From contig JAIFKN010000039.1 in assembly GCA_020049615.1 (NCBI GenBank), forward strand, positions 1 to 28,259: a DNA stretch of 28,259 nt. Direction: 5' to 3'. The notes below the pieces were generated by a model, which was not told where the DNA came from, searched no databases, and saw only the letters and a list, made by a program, of their open reading frames with translations. Source of the stretch: a bacterium. Its GTDB lineage: Bacteria > Planctomycetota > UBA11346. The position numbers were made by a program, and so were the translations under genes. Of this stretch, positions 7,934-15,624 are shown one piece after another; position 1 is the first letter of the stretch; each line of letters opens with the position of its first letter.

Positions 7934-8578
7934 ATGCCCACCGACATCCTCGCCGCGGTCGCCGCCGCGCGCATCGTTCCCGTGATCGTCCTGGACAAGG
8001 CCGCTGACGCGGTGCCCCTGTGCAAGGCCTTGGCGGCTGGCGGCCTTCAGGTCGCTGAGATCACCTTCCGCACCGCCGCCGCGAAGGAGGCGATCGCCAT
8101 CGTGGCGCGTGAGTTCCCCGAGTTCGTGCTCGGGGCGGGTACCGTGACCACGCCGGAGGAGGTCGCCGCCGCCCGCAGCGCCGGCGCCCGCTTCGCGGTC
8201 GCTCCGGGCTGCAATCCGGACATCGTCCGCCTGGCCCAGGCCTCGGGCCTGCCCTTCTGGCCCGGCGTGTGCACCCCCAGCGACGTCGAACGCGCCCTGG
8301 CCATTGGCTGCACCACGCTGAAGTTCTTCCCCGCGGTCGCCGCCGGCGGCATCCCCATGGTCAAATCGCTGCACGCGCCCTATCAGCATCGCGGCGTGCG
8401 CTTCGTCGCCACCGGCGGCATCGAGACCGGCAACCTCAAGGAGTGGCTGTCCACCCCCGGCGTGATCGCCATCGGCGGCACCTGGATGGTGGCGCCCAAG
8501 CTGATCCAGGCCGGCAACTGGGCCGAGATCACCAGGCTGACCGCCGGAGCGGTGGCCATCGCCCGCGGGGCGGGCTAG
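7934..8578 (+). CDS. eda: 2-dehydro-3-deoxy-phosphogluconate (KDPG/KHG) aldolase
   Basis: The enzyme cleaves 2-keto-3-deoxy-6-phosphogluconate (or 4-hydroxy-2-oxoglutarate) to pyruvate plus an aldehyde, the last step of the Entner-Doudoroff and hexuronate routes. The 214-residue protein has the normal length of this class I aldolase. The catalytic Glu is at about 42 in VAEITFRT, GAGTVTTPEE forms the next strand, and APGCNPDIV and the Schiff-base Lys130 in TTLKFFPA are in place, followed by FVATGGI near the phosphate site. It is cytoplasmic. It is the first gene after the GntR-like palindrome and is followed at 62 bp by the SDR gene. This suggests a sugar-acid pathway; the true substrate could be a related 2-keto-3-deoxy acid. 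Confidence 0.9.
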   Translation: MPTDILAAVAAARIVPVIVLDKAADAVPLCKALAAGGLQVAEITFRTAAAKEAIAIVAREFPEFVLGAGTVTTPEEVAAARSAGARFAVAPGCNPDIVRLAQASGLPFWPGVCTPSDVERALAIGCTTLKFFPAVAAGGIPMVKSLHAPYQHRGVRFVATGGIETGNLKEWLSTPGVIAIGGTWMVAPKLIQAGNWAEITRLTAGAVAIARGAG

Positions 8579-8605
8579 TTTCGAGTTTCGAGTTTTGAGT
8601 TTCAA
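8578..8605 (+). repeat. Four tandem heptamers, GTTTCGA type
   Basis: Units GTTTCGA, GTTTCGA, GTTTTGA and GTTTCAA begin at the last base of the eda stop codon. A related array with the core in the opposite orientation lies 45 bases downstream, so the two could pair imperfectly as RNA. Confidence 0.7.
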
Positions 8606-8640
8606 GATTACCGAACTACCTCCTCGCAACAGGACCGCTC

Positions 8641-9456
8641 ATGCCTGCCCCCGAAACCCGAAACCCGAAACCCGAAACTCCTGTCGCCCTCGTCACCGGC
8701 GCCTCGCGCGGCCTCGGCCGCGGCGTCGCCATCGAACTCGCCAAGGCCGGCTGGAGCGTCGGCATCAACTACGCCGGCAACGCCGCCGCGGCCGAGGAGT
8801 GCGCCGCGCTGTGCAAGGCCGCGGCGAAGGACGCAGGCCAGCGCTTCGTCCCGCTGCAGGGCGACATCAGCCAGGCGGCGCAGCGGCAGGCTCTGCTCGA
8901 CGCGCACCTCGCGGCCTTCGGCCGCATCGACAGCCTGGTCAACAACGCCGGCGTCGCGCCGAACGTGCGCGCCGACATCGTCGAGGCGGGCGAGGAGAGC
9001 TTCGACCGCCTGGTGGCGATCAATACCAAGGGGCCGTACTTCCTCACCCAACTGGTGGCGAAGCACTGGCTGGCGCAGAAGCCTGCCCCGGCCTCGCGCT
9101 ACCATTCGATCGTCTTCTGCACCTCGATCAGCGTGCACACGGCCTCCGTGATGCGCGGCGACTACTGCATCAGCAAGGCCGGCGTGGCGATGGCGGCCCA
9201 GCTGTGGGCGGCGCGTCTGGCTCCGGAGGGCATCATGGTCTACGAGGTGCGTCCGGGCATCATGAAGACCGACATGACCGCTGGCGTCACCTCCAAGTAC
9301 GACGCGCTGATCGCCCAGGGCCTGGTGCCGCAGAACCGCTGGGGCACCGGTGAGGACGTCGGCCTGGCGGTGAAGGCGCTGGTCGCCGGCGACTTTCCGT
9401 TCAGCAGCGGGACGGTCATTGATGTCGATGGCGGCTTCCAGATGAGAAGGCTTTGA
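8641..9456 (+). CDS. SDR-family NAD(P)-dependent oxidoreductase (FabG-like)
   Basis: This is a classical short-chain dehydrogenase/reductase of 271 residues. It has the cofactor motif TGASRGLG near residue 19, NNAG around 100, catalytic Ser162, Tyr175 and Lys179 (YCISK), and a closing VIDVDGGFQ. Such proteins are often labelled 3-ketoacyl-ACP reductase. Beside eda and a flavoprotein a sugar or sugar-acid dehydrogenase is more likely (inference). The first about 14 residues (PETRNPKPET) are an extension encoded by four CCCGAAA heptamers (8650-8677), upstream of the normal SDR start. AGGA at about 8632 supports the ATG at 8641, so the repeat appears to be translated. Confidence 0.85.
   Translation: MPAPETRNPKPETPVALVTGASRGLGRGVAIELAKAGWSVGINYAGNAAAAEECAALCKAAAKDAGQRFVPLQGDISQAAQRQALLDAHLAAFGRIDSLVNNAGVAPNVRADIVEAGEESFDRLVAINTKGPYFLTQLVAKHWLAQKPAPASRYHSIVFCTSISVHTASVMRGDYCISKAGVAMAAQLWAARLAPEGIMVYEVRPGIMKTDMTAGVTSKYDALIAQGLVPQNRWGTGEDVGLAVKALVAGDFPFSSGTVIDVDGGFQMRRL
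8650..8677 (+). repeat. Four tandem CCCGAAA heptamers inside the SDR 5' end
   Basis: Four exact copies of CCCGAAA encode the Arg-Asn-Pro-Lys-Pro-Glu-Thr extension of the SDR. A heptamer is not a multiple of three, so gain or loss of one unit would shift the reading frame. It could act as a phase-variable switch, or simply be a slippage-prone repeat. Confidence 0.75.
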
Positions 9457-9631
9457 GCTCAGGGGCTTCGCCCCTACGGCCCGTCGGGCCTACCCCCGGG
9501 CTTTGTCGTGGTTCGGTCGCGTCGAAAGACCTCCGCGACCGTGGGCGGATGGGCTTCGCCCATTATATCCGCCCACCACCACTCGGCGCCCGCCCCATCG
9601 CTGCGCGACGGGGCCCCATTTAGGACCACCC
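9457..9631. repeat. Stem-loop-rich intergenic segment
   Basis: This 175-bp gap holds four hairpins: GGGGC-TTC-GCCCC (9462-9474); GGCCC-GTC-GGGCC (9478-9490); a long bulged one with 10-bp outer stem GTGGGCGGAT/ATCCGCCCAC and inner GGGC-TTC-GCCC (9541-9576); and a 10-bp stem with one mismatch (9592-9614). None is followed by a T-run, so they are not typical intrinsic terminators. They may be a REP-like dispersed element or mRNA-processing and stabilising structures between the SDR and flavoprotein genes. The last hairpin ends seven bases before the AGGA ribosome binding site of the flavoprotein. Confidence 0.5.
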
Positions 9632-11674
9632 ATGCCCATCGAAGTCCCCCAGCCAATCCTCGACGCCCTCACCCGCGTCGACATGCCCGCCCTGCCAGCG
9701 TCGCCGGCCATTGGCGAGTCGATCACCGTCGACGGCGTCCATCTGCCGGTCCTGCGCACCGGGGTGCTGATCATCGGCAGCGGCGCCGCCGGACTGCGCG
9801 CCGCGGTCGAGGCCAACCGCGCCGGCCTCGAGGTGACGGTCGCCACGATGAGCCCGTTCGGCGGCACCTCGGCCTGCTCGGGCTCGGACAAGCAGACCCT
9901 GCACACCGCCGGGACCTCCAACAAGGGCGACAACTTCGTCAAGCTGGCGAACGACATCGGCGCTGGCGGGGCGATGGATCTCGACCAGGCCTACGTCGAG
10001 GCGGTTGGATCGATCGGCGCCTTCGCCGGGCTGCAGTACCTCGGGCTGCCGCTGCCGACCGACCGCTTCGGCGCCGTGCTGCGCTACCAGACCGACCACG
10101 ACGACGTCGGACGCGCCACCAGTTGCGGGCCGCGCACCTCGCGCCTGATGGTCAAGGTGCTGGCCGAGGAGGCGCTGCGCCTGGGCGTCCCGGTCCGTCG
10201 CCGCTGCGAAGCGGTGCAGTTGATCGTCGTCGACGGTCGCTGCCTCGGCTGCATCGCGGTCGATCGCGAACTGGGCGATGGCGCCAACCTGCAGGGTCTG
10301 TGCGTGCTGCTCGCCGGCGCCACCGTGCTCGCCACCGGCGGGCCGGGCGAGCTCTACCGCGACAGCGTCTATCCGCGGCACTGCTACGGCTCGCTGGGCA
10401 TGGCGATCGAGGCCGGCGCGGCGGTGTGCAACCTGACCGAGAGCCAGTTCGGCATCGGCACGCGCCGCCAGGAGTTCCCCTGGAACCTCTCCGGCACGTA
10501 CGTGCAGGTGGTGCCACGGGTGTTCAGCCGTGACGCCGCGGGAGTCGAGCGCGAGTTCCTCATGGACTGGTACCGGACCCCGCGCGAGGCGGCGAGCAAC
10601 GTCTTCCGCAAGGGCTACCAGTGGCCGTTCCATGCCAGCCGCATGCTGAATTACGGCTCGAGCCTGGTCGATCTGGCGATCCACCACGAGTCGCGCCTGG
10701 GACGCACCGTCTGCCTCGACTTCACCCGGAATCCCACCGGCTGGACGCTCGACGAACTCGACGACGATGCACGCTCGTATCTCGCCAACAACGAGGCGCT
10801 GCTGGCGACGCCGATCGAACGCCTGCGCCGGATGAACCCGCTGGCCATCGAGTTGTACCGCATGCACGGCAGCGACATCGCGCGCGATCCGCTGCCGTTC
10901 AACGTCAACAACCAGCACATGAACGGCGGTGTCGAGGTCGACACCTGGGGCCGCAGCAGCATCCCCGGCCTCTACGCGCTGGGCGAGGTCGCCGGCACGC
11001 ATGGCGTCACGCGTCCCGGCGGCGCCGCGCTGAATGCCGGCCAGGTCATGGGCGTGCGGGTGGCGAAGCATCTCGCGTCGCAGCGTCCGCAGCGTCCGGG
11101 TCTGCCGGCCGCGGCGGTGCAGGCCGCGGCGCGAACCGCGCTGGCGACGGCGCGCTGCGATCGCGGCCCAGCCGCCCCTGCCCTGCGCGACGAGATCCAG
11201 GCGCGGATGAGCGACCACGCCGGCTTCATCTGCCCGGTTGGCGAGGTTGCCGGCGCCAAGGCCGCCGCGGTCGCGCTGCGCATCCGCGTGCTGGCCTCCG
11301 GCATCGCGACGACCCCGGAGCGCTCGGCCGAGGCCTTCCGCTGGCGCCACCAGGCGCTGCTGTCGGAGGCGGTGCTGACCGCCCTCGACGCCTACGTGCA
11401 ATCCGGTGGCGGCAGCCGCGGCGCCCGCGCCTATTGCGACCCGTCAGGGACGAAGGTGCCGGAGGCGCAGTCGGTCGACTGCGCGGCCTTCCGCTTCCGC
11501 GAAGAACGGCCAGAGCAGCGGCGCGAGAAGCTGACGCTGCGCTGGAACGGGTCGTTCAACCTGTCGCGCACCCCGCTGCGCGGCATGGAGGATCCGGCCC
11601 GGATCTTCTTCGAGAAGAACTGGGCGCCGTACCTGACCGGGTCGGTGTACGGGGACGGCTTCGCCCACGACTGA
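9632..11674 (+). CDS. FAD-dependent oxidoreductase, fumarate reductase/succinate dehydrogenase flavoprotein type
   Basis: The 680-residue protein carries the FAD_binding_2 architecture. A Rossmann motif GSGAAG at about 49-54 follows a 40-residue N-terminal extension. Next come SPFGGTSACSGSDKQTLHTAG, in the place where the histidyl-flavin or active-site segment of fumarate reductases lies, and the late FAD signature GLYALGEVAGTHGVTRPGG. A helical C-terminal domain follows. AGGA six bases before the ATG at 9632 supports this start; in-frame codons upstream run through the hairpin region. No iron-sulfur or cytochrome subunit gene is adjacent, so it is probably a soluble dehydrogenase or reductase with another electron partner. 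Its neighbours (eda, SDR) suggest oxidation or reduction of a sugar-derived intermediate, but the substrate is unknown. Confidence 0.8.
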   Translation: MPIEVPQPILDALTRVDMPALPASPAIGESITVDGVHLPVLRTGVLIIGSGAAGLRAAVEANRAGLEVTVATMSPFGGTSACSGSDKQTLHTAGTSNKGDNFVKLANDIGAGGAMDLDQAYVEAVGSIGAFAGLQYLGLPLPTDRFGAVLRYQTDHDDVGRATSCGPRTSRLMVKVLAEEALRLGVPVRRRCEAVQLIVVDGRCLGCIAVDRELGDGANLQGLCVLLAGATVLATGGPGELYRDSVYPRHCYGSLGMAIEAGAAVCNLTESQFGIGTRRQEFPWNLSGTYVQVVPRVFSRDAAGVEREFLMDWYRTPREAASNVFRKGYQWPFHASRMLNYGSSLVDLAIHHESRLGRTVCLDFTRNPTGWTLDELDDDARSYLANNEALLATPIERLRRMNPLAIELYRMHGSDIARDPLPFNVNNQHMNGGVEVDTWGRSSIPGLYALGEVAGTHGVTRPGGAALNAGQVMGVRVAKHLASQRPQRPGLPAAAVQAAARTALATARCDRGPAAPALRDEIQARMSDHAGFICPVGEVAGAKAAAVALRIRVLASGIATTPERSAEAFRWRHQALLSEAVLTALDAYVQSGGGSRGARAYCDPSGTKVPEAQSVDCAAFRFREERPEQRREKLTLRWNGSFNLSRTPLRGMEDPARIFFEKNWAPYLTGSVYGDGFAHD

Positions 11675-11718
11675 GGCGGGCGCAGCGTCGTCGTGGCCAC
11701 ATCCCAGGAGGCCAGTCG

Positions 11719-12165
11719 ATGGACGACAGCACCGTTTCGACCATGCTCGGCCACATGATCACCCGCCTTGCCCACGTCTGCCTCAACGTCCGCGACATCC
11801 AACGCACCATCGCCTTCTACCGCGACGCGCTCGGCCTGCCCCTGCATTTCCGGTTCACCAAGGGGGGCAAGGTGATGGGCGCGTACTTCCGCGCCGGCCG
11901 GGACAACTTCGTCGAGGCATTCGAGAAGCCCGACGTGGAGGTGAAGAACACCGGCATCACCCACTTGTGCCTCGAGACCCCCGACCTCGACGCGGCGATC
12001 CGCGTACTAGCTGCCAAGGGCGTGACCTGTTCGGCGAAATCGCTGGGTTGCGACCGCTCGTGGCAGACCTGGCTGGCCGATCCCGACGGCAACGCCATCG
12101 AGTTGCATCAGTATACCGCCCAGAGCCGACAGTATCTTGGTGGCGATGTCGAGGTGGACTGGTGA
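11719..12165 (+). CDS. VOC-family (glyoxalase/bleomycin-resistance) protein
   Basis: The 148-residue protein is a single vicinal-oxygen-chelate unit made of two beta-alpha-beta3 modules. The likely metal ligands fall at the canonical places: His19 (RLAHVCLNV), Glu66, His82 (ITHLCLE) and Glu128 (NAIELHQY). The phrase FYRDALGLPL is typical of glyoxalase I and related isomerases and dioxygenases. Its partner substrate is unknown; lactoylglutathione lyase or an epimerase-like activity would both be compatible. AGGAG eight bases before the ATG at 11719 supports the start. It follows the flavoprotein by 44 bp on the same strand and so probably belongs to its operon. Confidence 0.85.
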   Translation: MDDSTVSTMLGHMITRLAHVCLNVRDIQRTIAFYRDALGLPLHFRFTKGGKVMGAYFRAGRDNFVEAFEKPDVEVKNTGITHLCLETPDLDAAIRVLAAKGVTCSAKSLGCDRSWQTWLADPDGNAIELHQYTAQSRQYLGGDVEVDW

Positions 12166-12328
12166 CCGGAGGACTGTCCTCGGCGCAGCGCGTCATCATT
12201 GGAAACAGCCAGCCGCCACAGCACCTGTAGGAGCCAGCAGAAGCCCTGAGGGGCGTTCATGCCGGAATCGGATACATGGATGCCGATGGCAGCCATGGGA
12301 TGTCGCAGCGGCATAGCAGGATGGCGGT

Positions 12329-13294
12329 ATGCACCCGCACACTGCCCTGCAGATCAGCCTCCCATCGATCACCCCGGTCGACCGCACGGTCGCCGACATC
12401 CCGGCTCGGCCGACGGTGCGACCGTCCGATCTCGAACTGCCGGCGGCGGGTCTCGACCTCTCGCGTGCAGCGGCGATCTACCGTGAGCACGGCGCCCTGG
12501 TCATCCGCGGTCTGTTCAGCCGCTACATGGCCGAGGTGCGCTCCGACATCGAGCGGTCTGCGCGCCAGGCGCTGCAGTTGCTGCCGCAGGCCGAGACGGT
12601 CCATGAGGGCTGGAACACGCCCGACGGCACGCTGTTCCTGCCCGCACCGCAGGGGTATGACCGCGACAAGCAGATCATGGTCCTGGGCTGCGGCTACCGT
12701 ACCTCTGGCGCGATGTTCCGCTCGGCCCTCGATGACACCATGTGTGATCTCGCCGCCACCCTGGTCGGGCCGGACGTCGAATTGTTCATGGACGGTCAGG
12801 TGCTTTACAAGGAGCCGGTCGGCGGCCATCCCAAACACCTGCACCAGGATTCGGCCTACTTCGAGCACCGCTTCGATGGACCGATGGCGGTGCTCAACTA
12901 CGTCGTCGATACCGACCTGGAGAACGGCGCCCTGCACGTCATCCCCGGCTCGCACCGCTGCGGCCTGATCCAGCATGTCGACACGTTCAGCCATCTCGGC
13001 CTGGATGGCGGGGCGTGGCCGTGGGAACGTGCCCTGCCCATCTGCGGGAAGGCCGGCGACGCCATCATCTTCCACGTGCACACCATCCACGGCTCGCAGG
13101 TCAACCGCTCTCGGGCGTCGCGGCCGGTGTGCATCCACCGCTACCGAAATGCGCAGGACTACGTCGTGGTCGGAGCCACCTCGACGCAGAAGCGCAAGGA
13201 CGCCGAGAGCGCCGAGGCACGCGCCGCCGCCGGCCGCAGCCGCTGGCAGCAGCGCGGCATGATGGTTCGCGGTTTCCGGCCGTTCGCGGAGTGA
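12329..13294 (+). CDS. Phytanoyl-CoA dioxygenase (PhyH) family protein
   Basis: This is a 321-residue Fe(II)/2-oxoglutarate-dependent oxygenase. The facial triad is visible: His172 and Asp174 in HLHQDSAYF and the distal His254 in IHGSQVNRS, with an Arg-Pro pair shortly after (RASRPV) for 2-oxoglutarate. LENGALHVIPGSHRCG is the classic PhyH segment before the distal histidine. Members hydroxylate lipids, small metabolites or sugars; the substrate here cannot be deduced. The ATG at 12329 has AGGATGG about seven bases ahead. It is 163 bp after the VOC gene, so it may have its own promoter or be the last gene of the catabolic set. The C-terminus is Arg/Ala-rich. Confidence 0.85.
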   Translation: MHPHTALQISLPSITPVDRTVADIPARPTVRPSDLELPAAGLDLSRAAAIYREHGALVIRGLFSRYMAEVRSDIERSARQALQLLPQAETVHEGWNTPDGTLFLPAPQGYDRDKQIMVLGCGYRTSGAMFRSALDDTMCDLAATLVGPDVELFMDGQVLYKEPVGGHPKHLHQDSAYFEHRFDGPMAVLNYVVDTDLENGALHVIPGSHRCGLIQHVDTFSHLGLDGGAWPWERALPICGKAGDAIIFHVHTIHGSQVNRSRASRPVCIHRYRNAQDYVVVGATSTQKRKDAESAEARAAAGRSRWQQRGMMVRGFRPFAE

Positions 13295-13415
13295 TGACGC
13301 AGGGATGTCCGGCGCGTCCGGAGGTATGTGTGATCCCGTCCACGCCGGGTCGCTCCGCCTGGACCATTCGGAGTCGGCGAGTTGTGTCGCGATCTTCCGC
13401 TCCGCAGCAGCACCG

Positions 13416-14213
13416 TCAGAAGGTGGTGACGACCTGCATGAGCAGTGAGGTCGAGCGTTCGACGTCCTGACCGGCGATGACGCGGTCGAGGCCCAGTCCG
13501 AGGCGGCCGACCTCGCCGATGAGTTGCACGCCGAGCGTGAAGCTGGTCTCCTCGGTGCCGGAGGTTTCGTTCGAATCCTCCTCGCGGACGTGGTGCAACT
13601 CGATCTGCGGCTGGATGGCATCGGTCAGCTGCCATCCGGCCGCGAGATCCATCGACCACGTGCCATGGCTGTCTTCACTCCCGAGTACCCGGCTGTGGCC
13701 GACCGCTGCGCCGAGCGCGAGGCGTTCGATCGTCACTGTGGTTGCGAGAGTCAGACCGACGCCCCAGTCCTCGGAGCCGGTACTGAGCTCGTCCTCGGGG
13801 CGGCCGTCGCCGACCGGGATGGAGACCTCAGGCAGCAGGGCCACGGCAGAAGTCCCATTGGCGAGGATCTGCCATTTCGCCCCAAGAACCATATCGGTCG
13901 GACCGCTGCCCGAGTCCGGATCGGCAGCCTCGTCGTCGATGCGGGCCCAACCGAGGGTAACCCCTGCGTCGAGTCCGTCACGGATGCCGATGGTGGCGCC
14001 AGCCTCGAAGGTGCGTTCGGTGAGGTCTCCGCCGCGGTCCTGTGCGTCGCCGCGGCCGTCGAAGGACTCTCGGCTGCGCGTCCAGGATAGTCCGAGCGCA
14101 ATTTCGATTCGACCTTGCTCGACCGGGATGGCGTCAGGAGTGGCGAGTTTGGCCGCCTCGACTTCGACGGCGCAGACGAGGGCGGGAATGATCGCGAATA
14201 TGGGGCGGAGCAT
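13416..14213 (-). CDS. Outer-membrane beta-barrel, MetA/transporter-like
   Basis: The 265-residue protein begins with a hydrophobic signal peptide (LRPIFAIIPALVCAVEVEA, cleavage near residue 20). It continues as alternating polar/hydrophobic strands rich in Gly, Thr and Asp, and ends in VVTTF with a C-terminal Phe, the signature of BAM-inserted barrels. Length and segments such as VLGAKWQIL and VALLPEVSIPVGDG resemble the Phenol_MetA_deg/putative transporter family of small outer-membrane channels. GAGGGA six bases ahead fixes the start. It follows the nickel/cobalt importer genes but has its own promoter region with a Fur-like box, so it probably serves metal passage or an iron-stress role (inference). 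Confidence 0.7.
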   Translation of the reverse strand: MLRPIFAIIPALVCAVEVEAAKLATPDAIPVEQGRIEIALGLSWTRSRESFDGRGDAQDRGGDLTERTFEAGATIGIRDGLDAGVTLGWARIDDEAADPDSGSGPTDMVLGAKWQILANGTSAVALLPEVSIPVGDGRPEDELSTGSEDWGVGLTLATTVTIERLALGAAVGHSRVLGSEDSHGTWSMDLAAGWQLTDAIQPQIELHHVREEDSNETSGTEETSFTLGVQLIGEVGRLGLGLDRVIAGQDVERSTSLLMQVVTTF

Positions 14214-14244
14214 GGGGTTTCCCTCAGTGGTGGCCCGTGTGTAT

Positions 14245-14263
14245 AGTAATGAAAATCATTATC
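14245..14263. promoter_or_regulatory. Fur-box-like site upstream of the beta-barrel gene
   Basis: The 19-mer AGTAATGAAAATCATTATC agrees with the Fur consensus GATAATGATAATCATTATC at 16 of 19 places. It lies 32 bp upstream of the barrel's start codon in an AT-rich island within GC-rich DNA, and between the end of cbiO and the barrel. Iron-dependent repression of the barrel is the natural reading; a related Fur-family protein (Zur, Mur) cannot be excluded. Confidence 0.65.
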
Positions 14264-14281
14264 AATAACAACGGGTGCGTT

Positions 14282-14977
14282 TCAACTCAGGCCGGTGCAG
14301 GCGAGCAGGTCGGTGTCGCTGAGCAGTTCCGCCGTCGGCCCGTCGGCCGCGAGCCGCCCGGTGTCGAGGATGATGGAACGCGGACAGAGTTCGCGGACCA
14401 GCGCGAGGTCGTGGCTGGCCACCAGCAGGGTGCAGGGCAGGGCGGCGAGCAGGGCGATCAGTTCGCGCCGGGTGCGCGGATCGAGGCTGGCGGACGGTTC
14501 GTCGAGGACGAGCAGCGACGGGCGCATGGCGAGGACGGCGGCGATGGCGGCGCGCTTCTTCTGGCCGAGGCTCAGGTGGTGCGGATGGCGCGATGCGAGA
14601 CTGCCGATGCGCATGGCGGCAAGGGCTTCGTCGACGCGCTCCTGCACGGCGTCCCCGGATAGCCCGGCCTGGCGCGGGCCGAAGGCGATGTCGTCGCGTA
14701 CGCTGGCGCAGAACAGCTGGTCATCGGGATCCTGGAAGACCAGGCCGACGCGCTGGCGGATCTGACGCAGGGTGGCCGGACCAAGGACGAGGCCATCCAC
14801 GGCGACGCCGCCGCTGCCGCGCAGCAGGCCGTTGAGCAGTTGCAGCAGGGTCGACTTGCCGGCGCCATTGGCGCCGAGGACGGCGACGCGTTCGCCATCC
14901 GCCAGACGTAGCGAGAGATCGGCCAGGGCGACCGTTCCGTCAGGGTAGCGGAAGCCGACGTTGGTCAGTTCCAGCAT
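14282..14977 (-). CDS. cbiO: ECF-type nickel/cobalt transporter ATP-binding protein
   Basis: The 231-residue ATPase energises the Ni/Co energy-coupling-factor importer on the cytoplasmic face. Walker A GANGAGKS lies at 35-42 and a Q-loop at VFQDPDDQLF, a phrase characteristic of CbiO/EcfA. The signature LSLGQKKRAAIA carries Leu in place of the usual first Gly; the Walker B LLVLDEPSASLD and switch His (ASHDLAL) follow. I chose the ATG at 14977, which starts at the family's normal LELTNVGFRYPDG and overlaps the cbiQ end by 13 bp. A longer start 20 codons upstream is open but adds an atypical Pro/Arg-rich leader. It is the last gene of the cbiMNQO operon. Confidence 0.88.
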   Translation of the reverse strand: MLELTNVGFRYPDGTVALADLSLRLADGERVAVLGANGAGKSTLLQLLNGLLRGSGGVAVDGLVLGPATLRQIRQRVGLVFQDPDDQLFCASVRDDIAFGPRQAGLSGDAVQERVDEALAAMRIGSLASRHPHHLSLGQKKRAAIAAVLAMRPSLLVLDEPSASLDPRTRRELIALLAALPCTLLVASHDLALVRELCPRSIILDTGRLAADGPTAELLSDTDLLACTGLS

Positions 14978-15624
14978 AGCCGCCAGGCCAGGGCGCAGGC
15001 GAGCACGCCGGTCGCCAGCAGGGCCTGGCGCGGGCACCAGGGACGCGGCTCAGGCGCGACCAGTTCACCGGCGAAGCCGCGCGCGAGCATCGCGGCATGG
15101 ACGCGCTCGGCGCGAGCGACGCTGCGCAGGAACAAGGCGCCGATCAGATCGCCGATGATGCGGGCATGGAGCAGGTGCCTCGGCCTGAAGCCGCGAGCCA
15201 CGGCGGCGCGGCGCAGGCGTGACGCCTCTTCGCCCAGCAGATGGAGATAGCGGGCGGTCAGGCCGAGCTGGAGGACGAGGAAGCGCGGGCAGCGCAGGGC
15301 GGCGAGGGCGGCGAGGAGCCTGTCGACCGGGGTGGTGGCGGCCAGCAGCACCAGCGCGCTGCAGCCGAGTCCGGCTTTCGCCAGCATGCCGAGCGCGGCA
15401 TCAAGCGGGCCCTGGCGCAGCAGCGGAGCCGCCGCCGCGACCAGCACGAATGGGGCCAGCAGCAGCAGCCGGCGCAGCAGGACGAGCGGCGGCACGCGCG
15501 CGAGGATCGCGGTGGCCAACGGCAGGACCGACAGGCCGGCGAGGAGGTCGAGGCGCTGCGGCGGGACGCTGACGACGATGAGGACGTAGCCGAGGCAGAC
15601 GATGAGGCGGAGACGGGCGTCCAT
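14965..15624 (-). CDS. cbiQ: ECF nickel/cobalt transporter transmembrane protein
   Basis: The 219-residue integral membrane protein has several hydrophobic helices (LVCLGYVLIVVSV, VLLRRLLLLAPFVLVAAAAPLL, near-terminal LLATGVLACALAW). Two cytoplasmic basic regions follow, including RAERVHAAMLARGF, the Ala-Arg-Gly coupling motif of EcfT/CbiQ that contacts the ATPase. Its start codon overlaps the cbiN stop (TGATG), indicating translational coupling. Confidence 0.85.
   Translation of the reverse strand: MDARLRLIVCLGYVLIVVSVPPQRLDLLAGLSVLPLATAILARVPPLVLLRRLLLLAPFVLVAAAAPLLRQGPLDAALGMLAKAGLGCSALVLLAATTPVDRLLAALAALRCPRFLVLQLGLTARYLHLLGEEASRLRRAAVARGFRPRHLLHARIIGDLIGALFLRSVARAERVHAAMLARGFAGELVAPEPRPWCPRQALLATGVLACALAWRLCWN

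Noticed and set aside
8605..8640. Possible small gene or riboswitch between eda and the SDR
   Set aside because: Only 36 bases remain after the heptamers, with nothing but the ribosome binding site of the SDR.
8578..8677. CRISPR-like array
   Set aside because: Units are only seven bases with no spacers.
9620..11401. Minus-strand open frame of nearly 600 codons opposite the flavoprotein
   Set aside because: Composition is Arg/Gly/Ala/Gln-rich without any domain, as expected from high third-position GC of the plus-strand gene, which has clear motifs.
12275..12297. Imperfect dyad CATGG-A-TGCC / GGCA-G-CCATG before the PhyH gene
   Set aside because: Nine paired bases with a central mismatch in GC-rich DNA can arise by chance; no regulator or conserved motif supports it.
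13295..13415. Possible small gene between the PhyH gene and the barrel gene
   Set aside because: No frame there has a ribosome binding site or protein-like composition; it is a convergent gap of 121 bases.
14965..15037. Longer start for cbiO
   Set aside because: The added 20 residues are Pro/Arg-rich and overlap cbiQ by over 70 bp. The ATG at 14977 matches the family's normal N-terminus.
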